Notes under the pieces: generated by a model
Databases searched by the model: none
Seen by the model: the letters and a program-made list of their open reading frames with translations, nothing else
What the model was told of the DNA's origin: nothing
Translations under genes and position numbers: made by a program
Assembly: GCF_004214935.1 (NCBI RefSeq)
Contig: NZ_SFCC01000001.1
Coordinates: forward strand, 248,001 to 312,000
Direction: 5' to 3'
Source: Amycolatopsis suaedae
GTDB taxonomy: Bacteria; Actinomycetota; Actinomycetes; Mycobacteriales; Pseudonocardiaceae
DNA: 64,000 nt
In this document: piece after piece, positions 24,915 to 33,426 of the stretch
How the letters are laid out: every line of letters starts with the position of its first letter
Numbering within the stretch: position 1 is the stretch's first letter

Positions 24915-25454
24915 ATGACACCGGGCCTGTTGACCGTCGACGAGTACGCCGCACTCGGTGCGCTGGAGTCCGGCTACACCGAGCTCGTCGAAGGACGCCT
25001 GCTGCTGGTACCGGATGACGGGCGTGATCACGACTCCGTCACCGACACGTTGGCCAAGACGCTGGAGCGGCAGTTGCCCGATGGCGTCGAGTTGCTGGTG
25101 CGGGCCGACCTGGACCTGCGCCTGGCTGCCGCCGGGGAGCCCGGCTACTCCCGTCGGCCTGATCTGATGCTGGTCCGGGACGCCGCGGGTGGGCTGGTGA
25201 GGTCCGGCGAGGTCGTCGTCGTGATCGAAGTCGCGGCGGAGGGGTCGCGGCGCACCGATTACGTCGCCAAGCGGGCCGAGTACGCCGACGCCGGTATCCC
25301 GCACTACTGGATCGTGGACCTCGACGAGCCGGTGTCGCTGACCGCCTGCCACCTCGCCGGTGAGTTCGGCTATCAGGACAGCGGTGCGGTGACCGGCACG
25401 TTCACCACCGCCGACCCGATCTCCGTGTCACTGGACCTCGACCGTTTGCTTTGA
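24915..25454 (+). CDS. Uma2 family endonuclease-like protein (DUF820)
   Basis: A 179-residue protein of the Uma2 group, a restriction-endonuclease fold family. TVDEYAAL and EGRLLLVPDDGRDHDSV are at the N-terminus, RRPDLMLVRD gives the PD part, and VVVVIEVAAEGSRRTDYVAKRAEYADAG the ExK-like motif plus the YAxAGIPHYWIVD segment. The nuclease activity is not generally proven. Many actinomycetes carry several scattered copies. It lies 3 bp behind the amidohydrolase and 7 bp before the VOC gene. Confidence 0.9.
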   Translation: MTPGLLTVDEYAALGALESGYTELVEGRLLLVPDDGRDHDSVTDTLAKTLERQLPDGVELLVRADLDLRLAAAGEPGYSRRPDLMLVRDAAGGLVRSGEVVVVIEVAAEGSRRTDYVAKRAEYADAGIPHYWIVDLDEPVSLTACHLAGEFGYQDSGAVTGTFTTADPISVSLDLDRLL

Positions 25455-25461
25455 TGCTTCC

Positions 25462-25854
25462 GTGCGGCTGGAACTGGTGACCCTCGTCGTCGACGAGTAC
25501 GACCCCGCGATCACCTTCTTCACCGAGGTCCTCGGTTTCGAGCTGGCGGACGACTCGCCTTCGCTGACCAACGACGGCAGGCCCAAGCGCTGGGTCGTCG
25601 TGCGGCCGCCCGGCGCGCAGACCGGCATCCTGCTCGCGCGCGCCGACGGTGAGCACCAGCGCGGAGCCGTCGGCAACCAGACCGCCGGCCGGGTCGGGTT
25701 CTTCCTGCGGGTGGACGACTTCGACGCCACCCACCGCCGCATGCTCGACGCCGGTGTCACGTTCGTGACCGAGCCGCGGACCGAACCCTACGGCCGTCTC
25801 GCGGTGTTCCTCGACATCGCGGGCAACAGGTGGGACCTGCTCGGCCCGCGCTGA
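25462..25854 (+). CDS. VOC family (glyoxalase-like) protein
   Basis: A 130-residue protein from GTG 25462. It has two beta-alpha-beta-beta-beta units: RLELVTLVVDEYDPAITFFTEVLGFEL and GRVGFFLRVDDFDATHRRMLDAGVTF, ending RLAVFLDIAGNRWDLLGP. The family includes glyoxalases, dioxygenases and antibiotic-binding proteins; metal ligands are not clear here, so function is open. It is 7 bp behind the Uma2 gene, and ends in the gap with element G. Confidence 0.87.
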   Translation: MRLELVTLVVDEYDPAITFFTEVLGFELADDSPSLTNDGRPKRWVVVRPPGAQTGILLARADGEHQRGAVGNQTAGRVGFFLRVDDFDATHRRMLDAGVTFVTEPRTEPYGRLAVFLDIAGNRWDLLGPR

Positions 25855-25859
25855 CCGGG

Positions 25860-26030
25860 ACTCCGCACGCCCGGTAGCCCCACCAGTCACCCCGAACGAG
25901 ACGACATCGGGTCAATGCCACCGCTACGAACGGCACCGTGGTAGCGCAACGCGCAACCAAGGTGCCCTTGGCAGCACCCCGGAAGCCCGACCACCCGACT
26001 TTGCCGGGGCCCTGGCACCTGACGTGCCTT
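25860..26030. repeat. intergenic repeat element G (half element)
   Basis: The 174-bp gap between convergent genes holds one arm only. GACTTTGCCGGGGCCCTG at 25997-26014 matches the arms of A, D and F but ends at 26030, against the stop codon of the GH2 gene. The preceding 70 bp (25928-25977, containing ACCAAGGTGCCCTT) resemble the interior of element F at 60589-60637 rather than the 21-bp arrays. Confidence 0.65.
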
Positions 26031-28659
26031 ACGACGTCACCCGCCGGGGCGCGGCGTTCCAGCCGCCCACCTCGACCACCGGCCGGGGACCGGCGTCGGC
26101 GGGCTGGTAGTCCGCCCGCAGGGTGATCGACTCGCCCGGCCACAGCGCGACGTAGTTGTCGGTCCACGTCACCGGCAGCACCCGGCTGCCGTCGGCCTTG
26201 CGCAGCGTGACCCGCACCGCGGGCGCGATGCTGCCGGACGTGTTCCGCAGCGTCACCTCGGTCGACGCGCCGGCCGTGCGCGTGCTCACCTCGATGTCCG
26301 CGCGTGGCAGGGCGGCCAGCCCGCTCAGGTCGGCGTAGCTGCTCACCGGCGTGTAGTACCACTGCGAATTGTCCCAGTCGACGACGTCCGGCCGCGCCGA
26401 CAGCCAGTACGTGTTGCGGCTGACCGTCGTGCCCGTGCCGTCGTCGAGCCACAGGCGCACGAAGTACGCACCGGTCACGCCCGCGGGCGGCGGCAGCGTG
26501 AACGCCTTCGTGACACCCAGCGCCGGCACCGTCAGGCCGGACTGCTCCTGCCGGTGCAGCAGCGTGCCGTCCAGCCGGTACATCTCGGCCCGCACCGTGA
26601 GCCCCGCCGCCTGCCCGGGACCGCGGCCGACGACCACCACCGAACGGTCGTCGTAGCTGTACTGGACGTGCAGCGGCTCGTTGCCCTTCTTCGCACCGAA
26701 GTAGGCACCGCCGGGGTTGAGGTAGTGGTCGTAGAGGTGCCAGTTCAGCGACGGCCAGGCGTTGTTGAGCATCCAGTACACCAGCCCGGTCGCCTTGCGC
26801 GGCGCCGTCTGCTGGCGGCCGTAGGCCTCGAACTGCGCCCTGGTCATCTCGTAGTTGGCCAGCTGCGCCTTCTCGACGTAGTCGGTCAGCCCGGTCGGCT
26901 GCCCGTAGCGCTGCGCGAGCGCGGTGCTGAACAGCTTGAGGTTGTTGAACGGCTCGGTGCCGCGGCCGGTGTGGTACTGCGGCGCGGCCGGATCCTTCCA
27001 CAGCGCCTCCCGCTCGGCGGGTGAGAGCATCTCGCGCAGGCTGTCCTCGGTCGGGATGGAATGTCCTGCACTCAGCTCACCGGCGAAGCCGAACGCGGCG
27101 CCGACCTTGTCGCCGTACCAGTAGTCCGGCGGCACCCAGTCGTACGGGCCCTCCATCTTGATGCCCGACGATCCCAGCGGCGGCGGGGCGTTGCGCATGG
27201 CGGCGGCCGGGATGACCGGGTTCGGCCAGCCCGCGCCCGCCAGCGCGGCCAGGTACATCCGCTGCACGTCCTCCGGTGGCGCGATGTCGCTGGAGATCAT
27301 GAACGCGATGACGCTGGGATGGTTGCGCAGCAACCGCGCCTGCGCGGCCATCGACCCGCCCGCGATCGGGTAGTCGGACTCGGTCCACGCCTCGCCGCCC
27401 CAGCCCGACCACGGTTCCCACTTGTCGCAGCACTCCCAGCCGGGCAGCAGCAGGATGCCGTAGCGGTCGGCCAGGTCGTACAGCTCGGGCGTGTCCAGCT
27501 TGCCCTCCAGCCGGATGGCGTTGAGCCCGAGGTCACGCACGTACCGCAGCTGGGCCTCGAGTCTGCCCGGCTGGCTGCGCAGCAGCAGGTCCGACGCCCA
27601 GCCGCCACCCCGGATCTGGACCTGCCTGCCGTTGATCACGAACTCCCTGTCGCCGCTGGCATTCAGCGGCGCCTGGACGTCGCGGACACCGAACGTGGTC
27701 GTCACGGCGTCGGACACCCGGCCGCCTGCCGACACCGACAGCGCGAACCGGTACAGCGGCTGGGCGCCCAGCTGTGCGGGCCACCACACGTTCGGCCGCT
27801 GCAGGGTGACCGGCGGCAGCGCGACGGTGCGGGTCTCGCCCGCCGCGAGCGTCACCGTGTGCCGGACGGGCAGGTCGCCGACGGTGCCGCCGAGCGTCAC
27901 CTGCTGGGCGGCGGGCAGGTTGTTACGCAGCTCGGCGAACGGCTTCAGTTCCGCGGAGGCCATGCCCGGCAGCGCGAGCCTGGTGTGCACGTACGAGCCC
28001 AGCAGCGTCACCGGCCCGCTGCGCACCAGCTCGACGTCGCGGAAGATGCCCATGTTGTTGTCCGGCGCCGGCTGTGCCCAGTCGATCCAGCTGATCGTGA
28101 AGTGCTTCTGCGGGTCGGCCGGGTGCACCCGCAGTGCCACGGCGTTGCGGCCCGGTTTGAGCAGCGGGCCGATGTCGAACTCCCTGGCGTTGTAGGTGCC
28201 GGTGACCTCGCCGATCCGCACGCCGTTGAGCCAGACGTCGGCCCGCGACGTCGCGCCGGGAACCCGGAGGAACGCGTGCCGCTCCGGGCCGCGGGCGAGG
28301 AACTCCGAGCGGTACCACCACGGCACCGCGAAGTCGGCGCGGTCGACCTTGTCCCGCATGTTCGTCGAGTGGAACAGGTCGGGGTAACGGCCGTTGGCGA
28401 CCAGGCCGGCCATGATCGTCGTCCTCGGCGCCACCGGGTACCAGCCCGCGCTGCCGAAGCCGGGCCGCGACACCTCCTCGCCGCCCGCGGGAACCGCAGC
28501 CGAGGACTGGATGCGCCACCCGCCGAGGCGGGTCGTGCCGCCGGAGGCCTCGGGTAGCACGGCACCGGTTTCCGGCGGTGCCTGCTGGGCGAGCGCGGCG
28601 GGTGCGAGCGCGATGCCGAGCAGAAGCGCGAGCAGCAGGGCGAGACGGGACCGGAGCAT
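26029..28659 (-). CDS. csxA: secreted exo-beta-D-glucosaminidase, GH2 (CsxA-like)
   Basis: An 876-residue GH2 enzyme with an N-terminal signal peptide (LALLLALLLGIALAPAALAQ). A sugar-binding jelly roll, immunoglobulin-like domain and TIM barrel (about residues 340-610) follow. SSDIAP and GFAGELSAG fit the subgroup of exo-1,4-beta-D-glucosaminidases, with likely acid/base D458 and nucleophile E528 (70 apart, 72 in CsxA of Amycolatopsis orientalis). It would remove glucosamine from chitosan ends outside the cell. MEGPYDWVPPDYWY is also conserved in that group. The ATG 28659 follows a GGAGAC-type site. A CsnR-like palindrome lies upstream. Confidence 0.88.
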   Translation of the reverse strand: MLRSRLALLLALLLGIALAPAALAQQAPPETGAVLPEASGGTTRLGGWRIQSSAAVPAGGEEVSRPGFGSAGWYPVAPRTTIMAGLVANGRYPDLFHSTNMRDKVDRADFAVPWWYRSEFLARGPERHAFLRVPGATSRADVWLNGVRIGEVTGTYNAREFDIGPLLKPGRNAVALRVHPADPQKHFTISWIDWAQPAPDNNMGIFRDVELVRSGPVTLLGSYVHTRLALPGMASAELKPFAELRNNLPAAQQVTLGGTVGDLPVRHTVTLAAGETRTVALPPVTLQRPNVWWPAQLGAQPLYRFALSVSAGGRVSDAVTTTFGVRDVQAPLNASGDREFVINGRQVQIRGGGWASDLLLRSQPGRLEAQLRYVRDLGLNAIRLEGKLDTPELYDLADRYGILLLPGWECCDKWEPWSGWGGEAWTESDYPIAGGSMAAQARLLRNHPSVIAFMISSDIAPPEDVQRMYLAALAGAGWPNPVIPAAAMRNAPPPLGSSGIKMEGPYDWVPPDYWYGDKVGAAFGFAGELSAGHSIPTEDSLREMLSPAEREALWKDPAAPQYHTGRGTEPFNNLKLFSTALAQRYGQPTGLTDYVEKAQLANYEMTRAQFEAYGRQQTAPRKATGLVYWMLNNAWPSLNWHLYDHYLNPGGAYFGAKKGNEPLHVQYSYDDRSVVVVGRGPGQAAGLTVRAEMYRLDGTLLHRQEQSGLTVPALGVTKAFTLPPPAGVTGAYFVRLWLDDGTGTTVSRNTYWLSARPDVVDWDNSQWYYTPVSSYADLSGLAALPRADIEVSTRTAGASTEVTLRNTSGSIAPAVRVTLRKADGSRVLPVTWTDNYVALWPGESITLRADYQPADAGPRPVVEVGGWNAAPRRVTS

Positions 28660-28693
28660 GCGGGGTCTCCTCGGCTGGGGCGGGAATCCCAGT

Positions 28694-28712
28694 AATAGGA
28701 AGGTTTCCTATT
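28694..28712. promoter_or_regulatory. CsnR-box-like palindrome upstream of csxA-like gene
   Basis: AATAGGAAGGTTTCCTATT is a perfect inverted repeat (8-bp arms, 3-bp centre), 35 bp before the start of the glucosaminidase gene. The AGGAA(N)TTTCCT core is the known target of the ROK-family repressor CsnR at chitosanase/glucosaminidase genes. No ROK gene is in the window. Confidence 0.7.
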
Positions 28713-28733
28713 TCCGTCAAACCCGTCACCCGG

Positions 28734-30287
28734 TCAGTCCAACAGCACGCCCGGATTCAGGATGCCCTGCGGATCCACGGTCTTCTTGACCGCCCGCAGC
28801 GCCTCGGCGAACAGGTCCGGCCGCTGCCGGTCGTAGCCGGGCCGGTGATCCCGGCCGACGGCGTGGTGGTGGGTGATCGTGGCCCGGTGGCGGTCCAGCA
28901 CCTCGCTCGCGGCGGCCTTGATGTCGTCCCACATGGCCAGCTCCGACCCGGGCCTGCCGGGGGCCAGCACGGTGAAGTACGGCGCGGCGCCGTCGGCGTA
29001 GACGTGCGTGAGCCGGCAGTTCACGATGCCGGGCGCACCGCACACCCGCTCGACCGCGGCGGCGACCTCGGTGTGCACCTCGGAGTACAGCTTGAGCAGG
29101 CGGTCCCAGGTGGTGGCCGTCTCGAAGGTCTCGACCACCGTCCCGGTCCTGGCCAGCGCGTCACGCAGGTAGGGCATGCGCAGGAAGCCCGAGCGCCACG
29201 TCTCGACGATGTCCGCGCCGTCCTGGTTGGGCCGGACGGTGCCGCCGTGCATGCGGGCGATCTCCACGGCCGCGTCCCGCGGGGCGAGCACCGGGTGCGC
29301 GGGCGACTCGAAGCCCAGGATGAGCACGCTCTCGCCGCAGCGGGCGGCCCCGGCCAGTGCCGCCTCGCCCGCGTCGAGCAGCCTGCACCCGGCCGGTGAG
29401 AGTCCACTCTGGACTATGGCGCGGACGGCGGCGATACCGTCGGCGAAGTCCGGGAACGTCACGGCGGCCGACGCCCGGTGGGCCGGCCGGTCCTGCAGCC
29501 GCATCCACGCCTCGGTGAGGATGCCGAGGATCCCCTCCGAGCCGAGCAGCAGCCGGTCCGGCGACGGGCCCGCGCCGGAGCCGGGCAGGCGCCGGGACTC
29601 GCTGATGCCGCGCGGGGTGACCACCCGCAGCGACTCGACGAAGTCGTCGATGTGCGTGGTCGTGGTCGAGTAGTGCCCACCGGCCCTGGTCGCGAGCCAG
29701 CCGCCGAGGCTGGAGAACTCGAAGCTCTGCGGAAAGTGCCGCAGGGTCAGGCCGTGCGGCCGCAGCCGGTCCTCCAGTGCGGGCCCGAGGATTCCACAGT
29801 GGACACGGGCGGCGCGGCTGGTGCGGTCGATCTCCAGCACCTGGTTGAGCCGGGACAGGTCGACGCACACCCAGGGCAGCTCGCCGCGGTACTCCACACC
29901 GCCGACGACGGAACTGCCGCCGCCGTAGGGAACGACCGCGGCACCCACGCCGCCTGCCCAGTCCAGTACGGCGACGATCTCGCCCTCGGTACGCGGGTAG
30001 GCGACGAGGTCGGGGCAGCGTTCGAACCGGCCGGCCAGTGCGCGGACGACATCGCGGTAGGCCTTGCCGTAGGTGTGGGCTGCTCTGGCCAGGGGAGTGG
30101 TGGTGCAGAACTCGGCCACGGCGGCGGGCGGCCGCAGCCGGATCGCGGGCAGTTCCAGTGCGGCCGGGTCGGGGATCCGCTTGGGCTTGCTGGGCATTCC
30201 CGGCAGGCCGCGGGCGAGCTGGACGCATTCGCTGTCGGCGAGGGCGTTGTCCGCCCAGCCCCAGCCCCACCAGGAACGTTCGCGCAT
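28734..30287 (-). CDS. FAD-binding oxidase, alkyl-DHAP synthase-like
   Basis: A 517-residue protein of the FAD_binding_4/FAD-oxidase_C family. RERSWWGWGWAD is the usual alkyldihydroxyacetone phosphate synthase start. YPRTEGEIVAVLDWA, VPYGGGSSVVGGVEY (FAD phosphates), and QSFEFSSLGGWLATRAGGHY follow; THHHAVGRDHRPGY and DPQGILNPGVLL end it. In animals the enzyme makes ether lipids; in actinomycetes homologues are common but mostly uncharacterised. The ATG at 30287 leaves room for the divergent promoter of the GntR gene. The regulator is likely the neighbour GntR. Confidence 0.85.
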   Translation of the reverse strand: MRERSWWGWGWADNALADSECVQLARGLPGMPSKPKRIPDPAALELPAIRLRPPAAVAEFCTTTPLARAAHTYGKAYRDVVRALAGRFERCPDLVAYPRTEGEIVAVLDWAGGVGAAVVPYGGGSSVVGGVEYRGELPWVCVDLSRLNQVLEIDRTSRAARVHCGILGPALEDRLRPHGLTLRHFPQSFEFSSLGGWLATRAGGHYSTTTTHIDDFVESLRVVTPRGISESRRLPGSGAGPSPDRLLLGSEGILGILTEAWMRLQDRPAHRASAAVTFPDFADGIAAVRAIVQSGLSPAGCRLLDAGEAALAGAARCGESVLILGFESPAHPVLAPRDAAVEIARMHGGTVRPNQDGADIVETWRSGFLRMPYLRDALARTGTVVETFETATTWDRLLKLYSEVHTEVAAAVERVCGAPGIVNCRLTHVYADGAAPYFTVLAPGRPGSELAMWDDIKAAASEVLDRHRATITHHHAVGRDHRPGYDRQRPDLFAEALRAVKKTVDPQGILNPGVLLD

Positions 30288-30366
30288 GGTGAGAACGGTA
30301 GTCCTCCCTCCGGGCGCGGGGAACGGGTTCTTGACACTACGGGGTCCCGATGCCAATTTGAGCGGT

Positions 30367-31053
30367 ATGAACCTGTCAGGCAGGCGGACAGCTCGCCGGG
30401 TCAGTGCCATGGAGGTCGTTCTCGACGAGATCCGTGGCGCGATCGAGCGTGGCGAGTACGCGGTGGGCGACAAGCTGCCCGCCGAATCCGCGCTGGCGCA
30501 GGAGTTCGAGGTCAGCCGGTCGGTCATCCGGGAGGCACTGCGGGCCACCGCGGCGCTCGGCCTGACGGTGTCGCGCACCGGCAAGGGAACCTACGTCCAG
30601 GCGGCCGGGCCGGTGGAGAACCCGATCTTCGGTGACTACACGGCACGTGACCTGTGGGAGGTCCGTCGGCACGTCGAGGTGCCGGTCGCCGGTTACGCGG
30701 CGACCCGGCACCGGGCGCCCGACCTGGAACGGCTGCAGCGGCTGGTGGCAGGCATGGAGGCGGAGGAGTCCGACCTGGAGTGGGTCGCGCTGGACGCCCG
30801 GTTCCACACCGGCATCGCCGCCGCGTGCGGCAACCCGGTCTTCACCACGGTGATCGAGGAGATCGGCGAGGCGCTGCGGCAGCAGTCGTTCGTGCTCAAC
30901 CAGCTTGCCGACCGGCGGGAGTGCTCCAACGCCGAGCACCGGGCGATCGTCGAGGCCATCGCGGCCCGCGACAGCGAACGGGCCGAGGAAGCCATGCGCG
31001 AGCACCTGGCCAGGGTCGAGCAGGCGCTGGCCGGGATCGTCGGCGGTAGCTAG
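30367..31053 (+). CDS. GntR family (FadR/FCD) transcriptional regulator
   Basis: A 228-residue regulator. The N-terminal winged helix is IRGAIERGEYAVGDKLPAES, then LAQEFEVSRSVIREALRATA (about residues 20-65), with the GKGTYV wing. The C-terminal FCD domain has DARFHTGIAAACGN and AEHRAIVEAIAARD, the metal/carboxylate pocket. It is divergent from the AGPS-like oxidase with 79 bp between starts, so it likely controls that gene. TTGACA at 30331-30336 with CAATTT 17 bp on could be its promoter, just upstream of the start. Its stop overlaps the convergent DUF1761 gene by 4 bp. Confidence 0.9.
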   Translation: MNLSGRRTARRVSAMEVVLDEIRGAIERGEYAVGDKLPAESALAQEFEVSRSVIREALRATAALGLTVSRTGKGTYVQAAGPVENPIFGDYTARDLWEVRRHVEVPVAGYAATRHRAPDLERLQRLVAGMEAEESDLEWVALDARFHTGIAAACGNPVFTTVIEEIGEALRQQSFVLNQLADRRECSNAEHRAIVEAIAARDSERAEEAMREHLARVEQALAGIVGGS

Positions 31054-31469
31054 CGCAGTAACCCGATCGGGACCGCCATCCCGACGAACAGCACGAGCTG
31101 GTAGGCGCTGTTGATCACGGTGAGCCTGCCGGGCTTCTGCTCGAAACCGTTGTGCTGCGCCAGGGTCGACAGCGAGAAGCCGAGCCATGCCGCGAACCCG
31201 ACCGCCACGGCCACCCAGAACGAGTCGGTGCCGAAGAAGCCGGACGCGAGGGAATTGGCGGCCGCGAGAGCCAGTGCGGTGACGACGATCGACGCCACCA
31301 GGACCACGAACGGTCCCTTACCGGCTCGCACCGAGTCCTCCTTGGTCACGCCGGTCAGCTTCCGCCAGACGCCGCCGAGCAGCCCCCAGTCGCTGTACCA
31401 GATCCAGGCGACCGCCATTCCGGCGACGATCGCGACCACGACAGCCGGCCAGCTGATGCTCAGTGCCAC
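31050..31469 (-). CDS. DUF1761 family membrane protein
   Basis: A 139-residue protein with four transmembrane helices, starting at GTG 31469 after GAGGGG. WPAVVVAIVAGMAVAWIWYS and the AWLGFSLSTLAQHNGFEQKP turn match the DUF1761 family, which is widespread and unknown in function. The longer version of 161 residues has a poor, hydrophilic N-terminus. It is divergent from an HxlR regulator 53 bp away, which very likely controls it. Confidence 0.85.
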   Translation of the reverse strand: MALSISWPAVVVAIVAGMAVAWIWYSDWGLLGGVWRKLTGVTKEDSVRAGKGPFVVLVASIVVTALALAAANSLASGFFGTDSFWVAVAVGFAAWLGFSLSTLAQHNGFEQKPGRLTVINSAYQLVLFVGMAVPIGLLR

Positions 31470-31501
31470 GGGAATCCCCTCTTCTCGACATCCAGGCCTG
31501 T

Positions 31502-31518
31502 GGTTGAGATAATCAACC
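31502..31518. promoter_or_regulatory. HxlR-type operator dyad
   Basis: GGTTGAGATAATCAACC has perfect 6-bp arms around a 5-bp centre, lying 3 bp before the HxlR ATG and between the two divergent genes. A third GTCAACC half lies at 31530. Likely the autoregulatory site. Confidence 0.6.
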
Positions 31519-31521
31519 GCG

Positions 31522-32154
31522 ATGGAAAAAGTCAACCGCAGCGGCCCGCGTTCCTACGGACAGTTCTGCGCTCTCGCGCGCTCGCTGGACGTCGTCGGTG
31601 ACCGGTGGACGCTGCTCATCGTGCGGGAACTGCTGCCGGGCCCGATGCGCTACACCGAGCTGAAGACCTCGCTCACCGGCATCGCCACGAACCTCCTGGC
31701 CGAACGGCTGAAGACCATGGAGGCGAACGGGATCGTCGAGCGCCGCCTCGACGGCGCGGGTGTGGTCTACGCCCTCACACCGTGGGGGGCGGGGCTGCGC
31801 GAGCCGATGGAGGCGCTCGGCCGGTGGGGTGCGCCGCTGCTGGCGAGCGGCCGGGGCGAGGACGCCTTTCAGCCGCGCTGGCTGACCCTGGCGCTCCCCG
31901 CCCTGCTCCGGGGCGTGACCGCCGCTCCGCCCGTCGAACTCGGCATCGAGACCGACGGCTTCCTGATGACCCTGCGGGTCGGCGAGGACGGCCCGAGCGC
32001 GTTCGTGCCCCGACGGGAGCCGGCCTCGGTGCTCACTGCCGCTCCGGACGTGGTCGTCGCACTGGCATCCGGAGCGATCAGCGTCGAGCAGGCCGTCGCC
32101 GCGGGTGCGTTCCGGGGCGACTCGCACGTCCTGCGCACCGTGTTCGCCCGGTAG
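31522..32154 (+). CDS. HxlR family transcriptional regulator
   Basis: A 210-residue winged-helix protein. CALARSLDVVGDRWTLLIVR, ELLPGPMRYTELKTSLTGIA and NLLAERLKTMEANGIVERR are the HxlR/MarR-like domain (residues about 16-80). A C-terminal SCP2-like tail (PRWLTLALPALLRGV...VLTAAPDVVVALASG) is added, a common fusion in actinobacteria. It is divergent from the DUF1761 membrane protein with a dyad between them. HxlR proteins often respond to aldehydes, quinones or redox stress; the ligand is unknown. Confidence 0.9.
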   Translation: MEKVNRSGPRSYGQFCALARSLDVVGDRWTLLIVRELLPGPMRYTELKTSLTGIATNLLAERLKTMEANGIVERRLDGAGVVYALTPWGAGLREPMEALGRWGAPLLASGRGEDAFQPRWLTLALPALLRGVTAAPPVELGIETDGFLMTLRVGEDGPSAFVPRREPASVLTAAPDVVVALASGAISVEQAVAAGAFRGDSHVLRTVFAR

Positions 32155-32157
32155 TCC

Positions 32158-33306
32158 CTAGGGCTCGTACGGCAGGCTCGCCGTGACCCGGAATCCGCCG
32201 TCCGGACGGGGTCCGGCGTCGAACCGTCCTGAGTAGACGGCCACCCGCTCACGCATCCCGATCAGCCCGTGCCCCTCGGGGGCCCGCGGGCGCGCCGTCC
32301 CGGGCGGACCGCTGGTCACCTCGATCCGCAGCTCGCCGGGCAGCGCCTCCACCCGCACCACGCACTCGGCGGGGGCCGCGTGCTTGACCACGTTGGTCAG
32401 CGCCTCCTGGACGATCCGGTAGGCCGACAGTGCCACGCCGTCGGGCAGGTCCGCCCGCTCCGGGGCCTGAAGCGTCACCCGCACGCCCGCCTGCTCCGCG
32501 TGCTCGGCCAGCTCGCGCAGGCCGGCCAGTCCGGGGACGGGCGCGAGTTCCATCCCGGGTTCCTCGGCGGAGCGCAGCACGCCGAGGACGTGACGCATCT
32601 CCACCAGCGCCGCCCTGCTGGTGGTCTCGATCGTGCGCAGCGCGCGGACGGCCTCGGCCGGGTTCTGTTCGGCGACGTGGTTGGCGACGCCCGCCTTCAC
32701 CGCGATGAGGCTCATGCTGTGCGCCACCACGTCGTGCAGTTCCCGTGCGATGCGCAGGCGCTGGTCGGTCAGCGCCCGCGCGGCGGCCCGCTCGGCCTCG
32801 GCGGCCCGGGCGAGACGGCCCTGCCGCATGCCCCTGCCCAGCACCCACGCCGTGCCGATCACCAGCCACACCGCCGCGGTCGTGCCGACCGTGTCGCCGG
32901 GCAGCGGCTCGCTGACGGCGAGCGCGGTCGCGGCGGCGGCGAGTGCGACGGCCAGCGTCACCACGGCACGCCACCACCGCTCGGCCAGCCCGACCAGGTA
33001 GGCAGCGCAGCCGAGGGCGAGGTGGGGCTCCAGCACCATGTGCAGCAGGCTGGCCGCGACGGTCCCGCTCAGCACGACGGCGAACACCGGCAACGGCCAG
33101 CGCCTGCGGACCGCGAGCGGGACGCCGACCGCCGCGGCCACCAGCCAGCCCAGCCACACCGGGCCGGTGAACCCGGGCTGGGCAGGCGTGCTCGGGGCGT
33201 AGGAGAAGCTGACGTACGCCGCGGTCGCGGCCACCGCCAGCAGCGCGTCGAACAGGTAGAGATGCGGCGCGCGGGGTACGGCTGCTGACCGGCCGGTCGA
33301 GGTCAC
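32158..33306 (-). CDS. orphan NarL-type sensor histidine kinase
   Basis: A 382-residue kinase. Five or six membrane helices (residues 18-160) form the sensor, followed by a HisKA_3 dimerisation domain with the phosphorylated H191 in RIARELHDVVAHS, and a HATPase domain with RIVQEALTNVVKHA (N-box) and GHGLIGMRERV (G-box). No response regulator is next to it; the HxlR and ChaA genes are unrelated. It may phosphorylate a regulator coded elsewhere. The HATPase domain looks complete. Confidence 0.92.
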   Translation of the reverse strand: MTSTGRSAAVPRAPHLYLFDALLAVAATAAYVSFSYAPSTPAQPGFTGPVWLGWLVAAAVGVPLAVRRRWPLPVFAVVLSGTVAASLLHMVLEPHLALGCAAYLVGLAERWWRAVVTLAVALAAAATALAVSEPLPGDTVGTTAAVWLVIGTAWVLGRGMRQGRLARAAEAERAAARALTDQRLRIARELHDVVAHSMSLIAVKAGVANHVAEQNPAEAVRALRTIETTSRAALVEMRHVLGVLRSAEEPGMELAPVPGLAGLRELAEHAEQAGVRVTLQAPERADLPDGVALSAYRIVQEALTNVVKHAAPAECVVRVEALPGELRIEVTSGPPGTARPRAPEGHGLIGMRERVAVYSGRFDAGPRPDGGFRVTASLPYEP

Positions 33307-33426
33307 CGGCCGAAACTACCGCCCGATGCCGCCCGGCGGATCGGCCCTGGAGCCGTCATACCCCGGTCGGGCGGGACGCACGCTCCCGCCCGCGCGGGCG
33401 CATGGGCGGCATGTCAGGGTGGAGCC

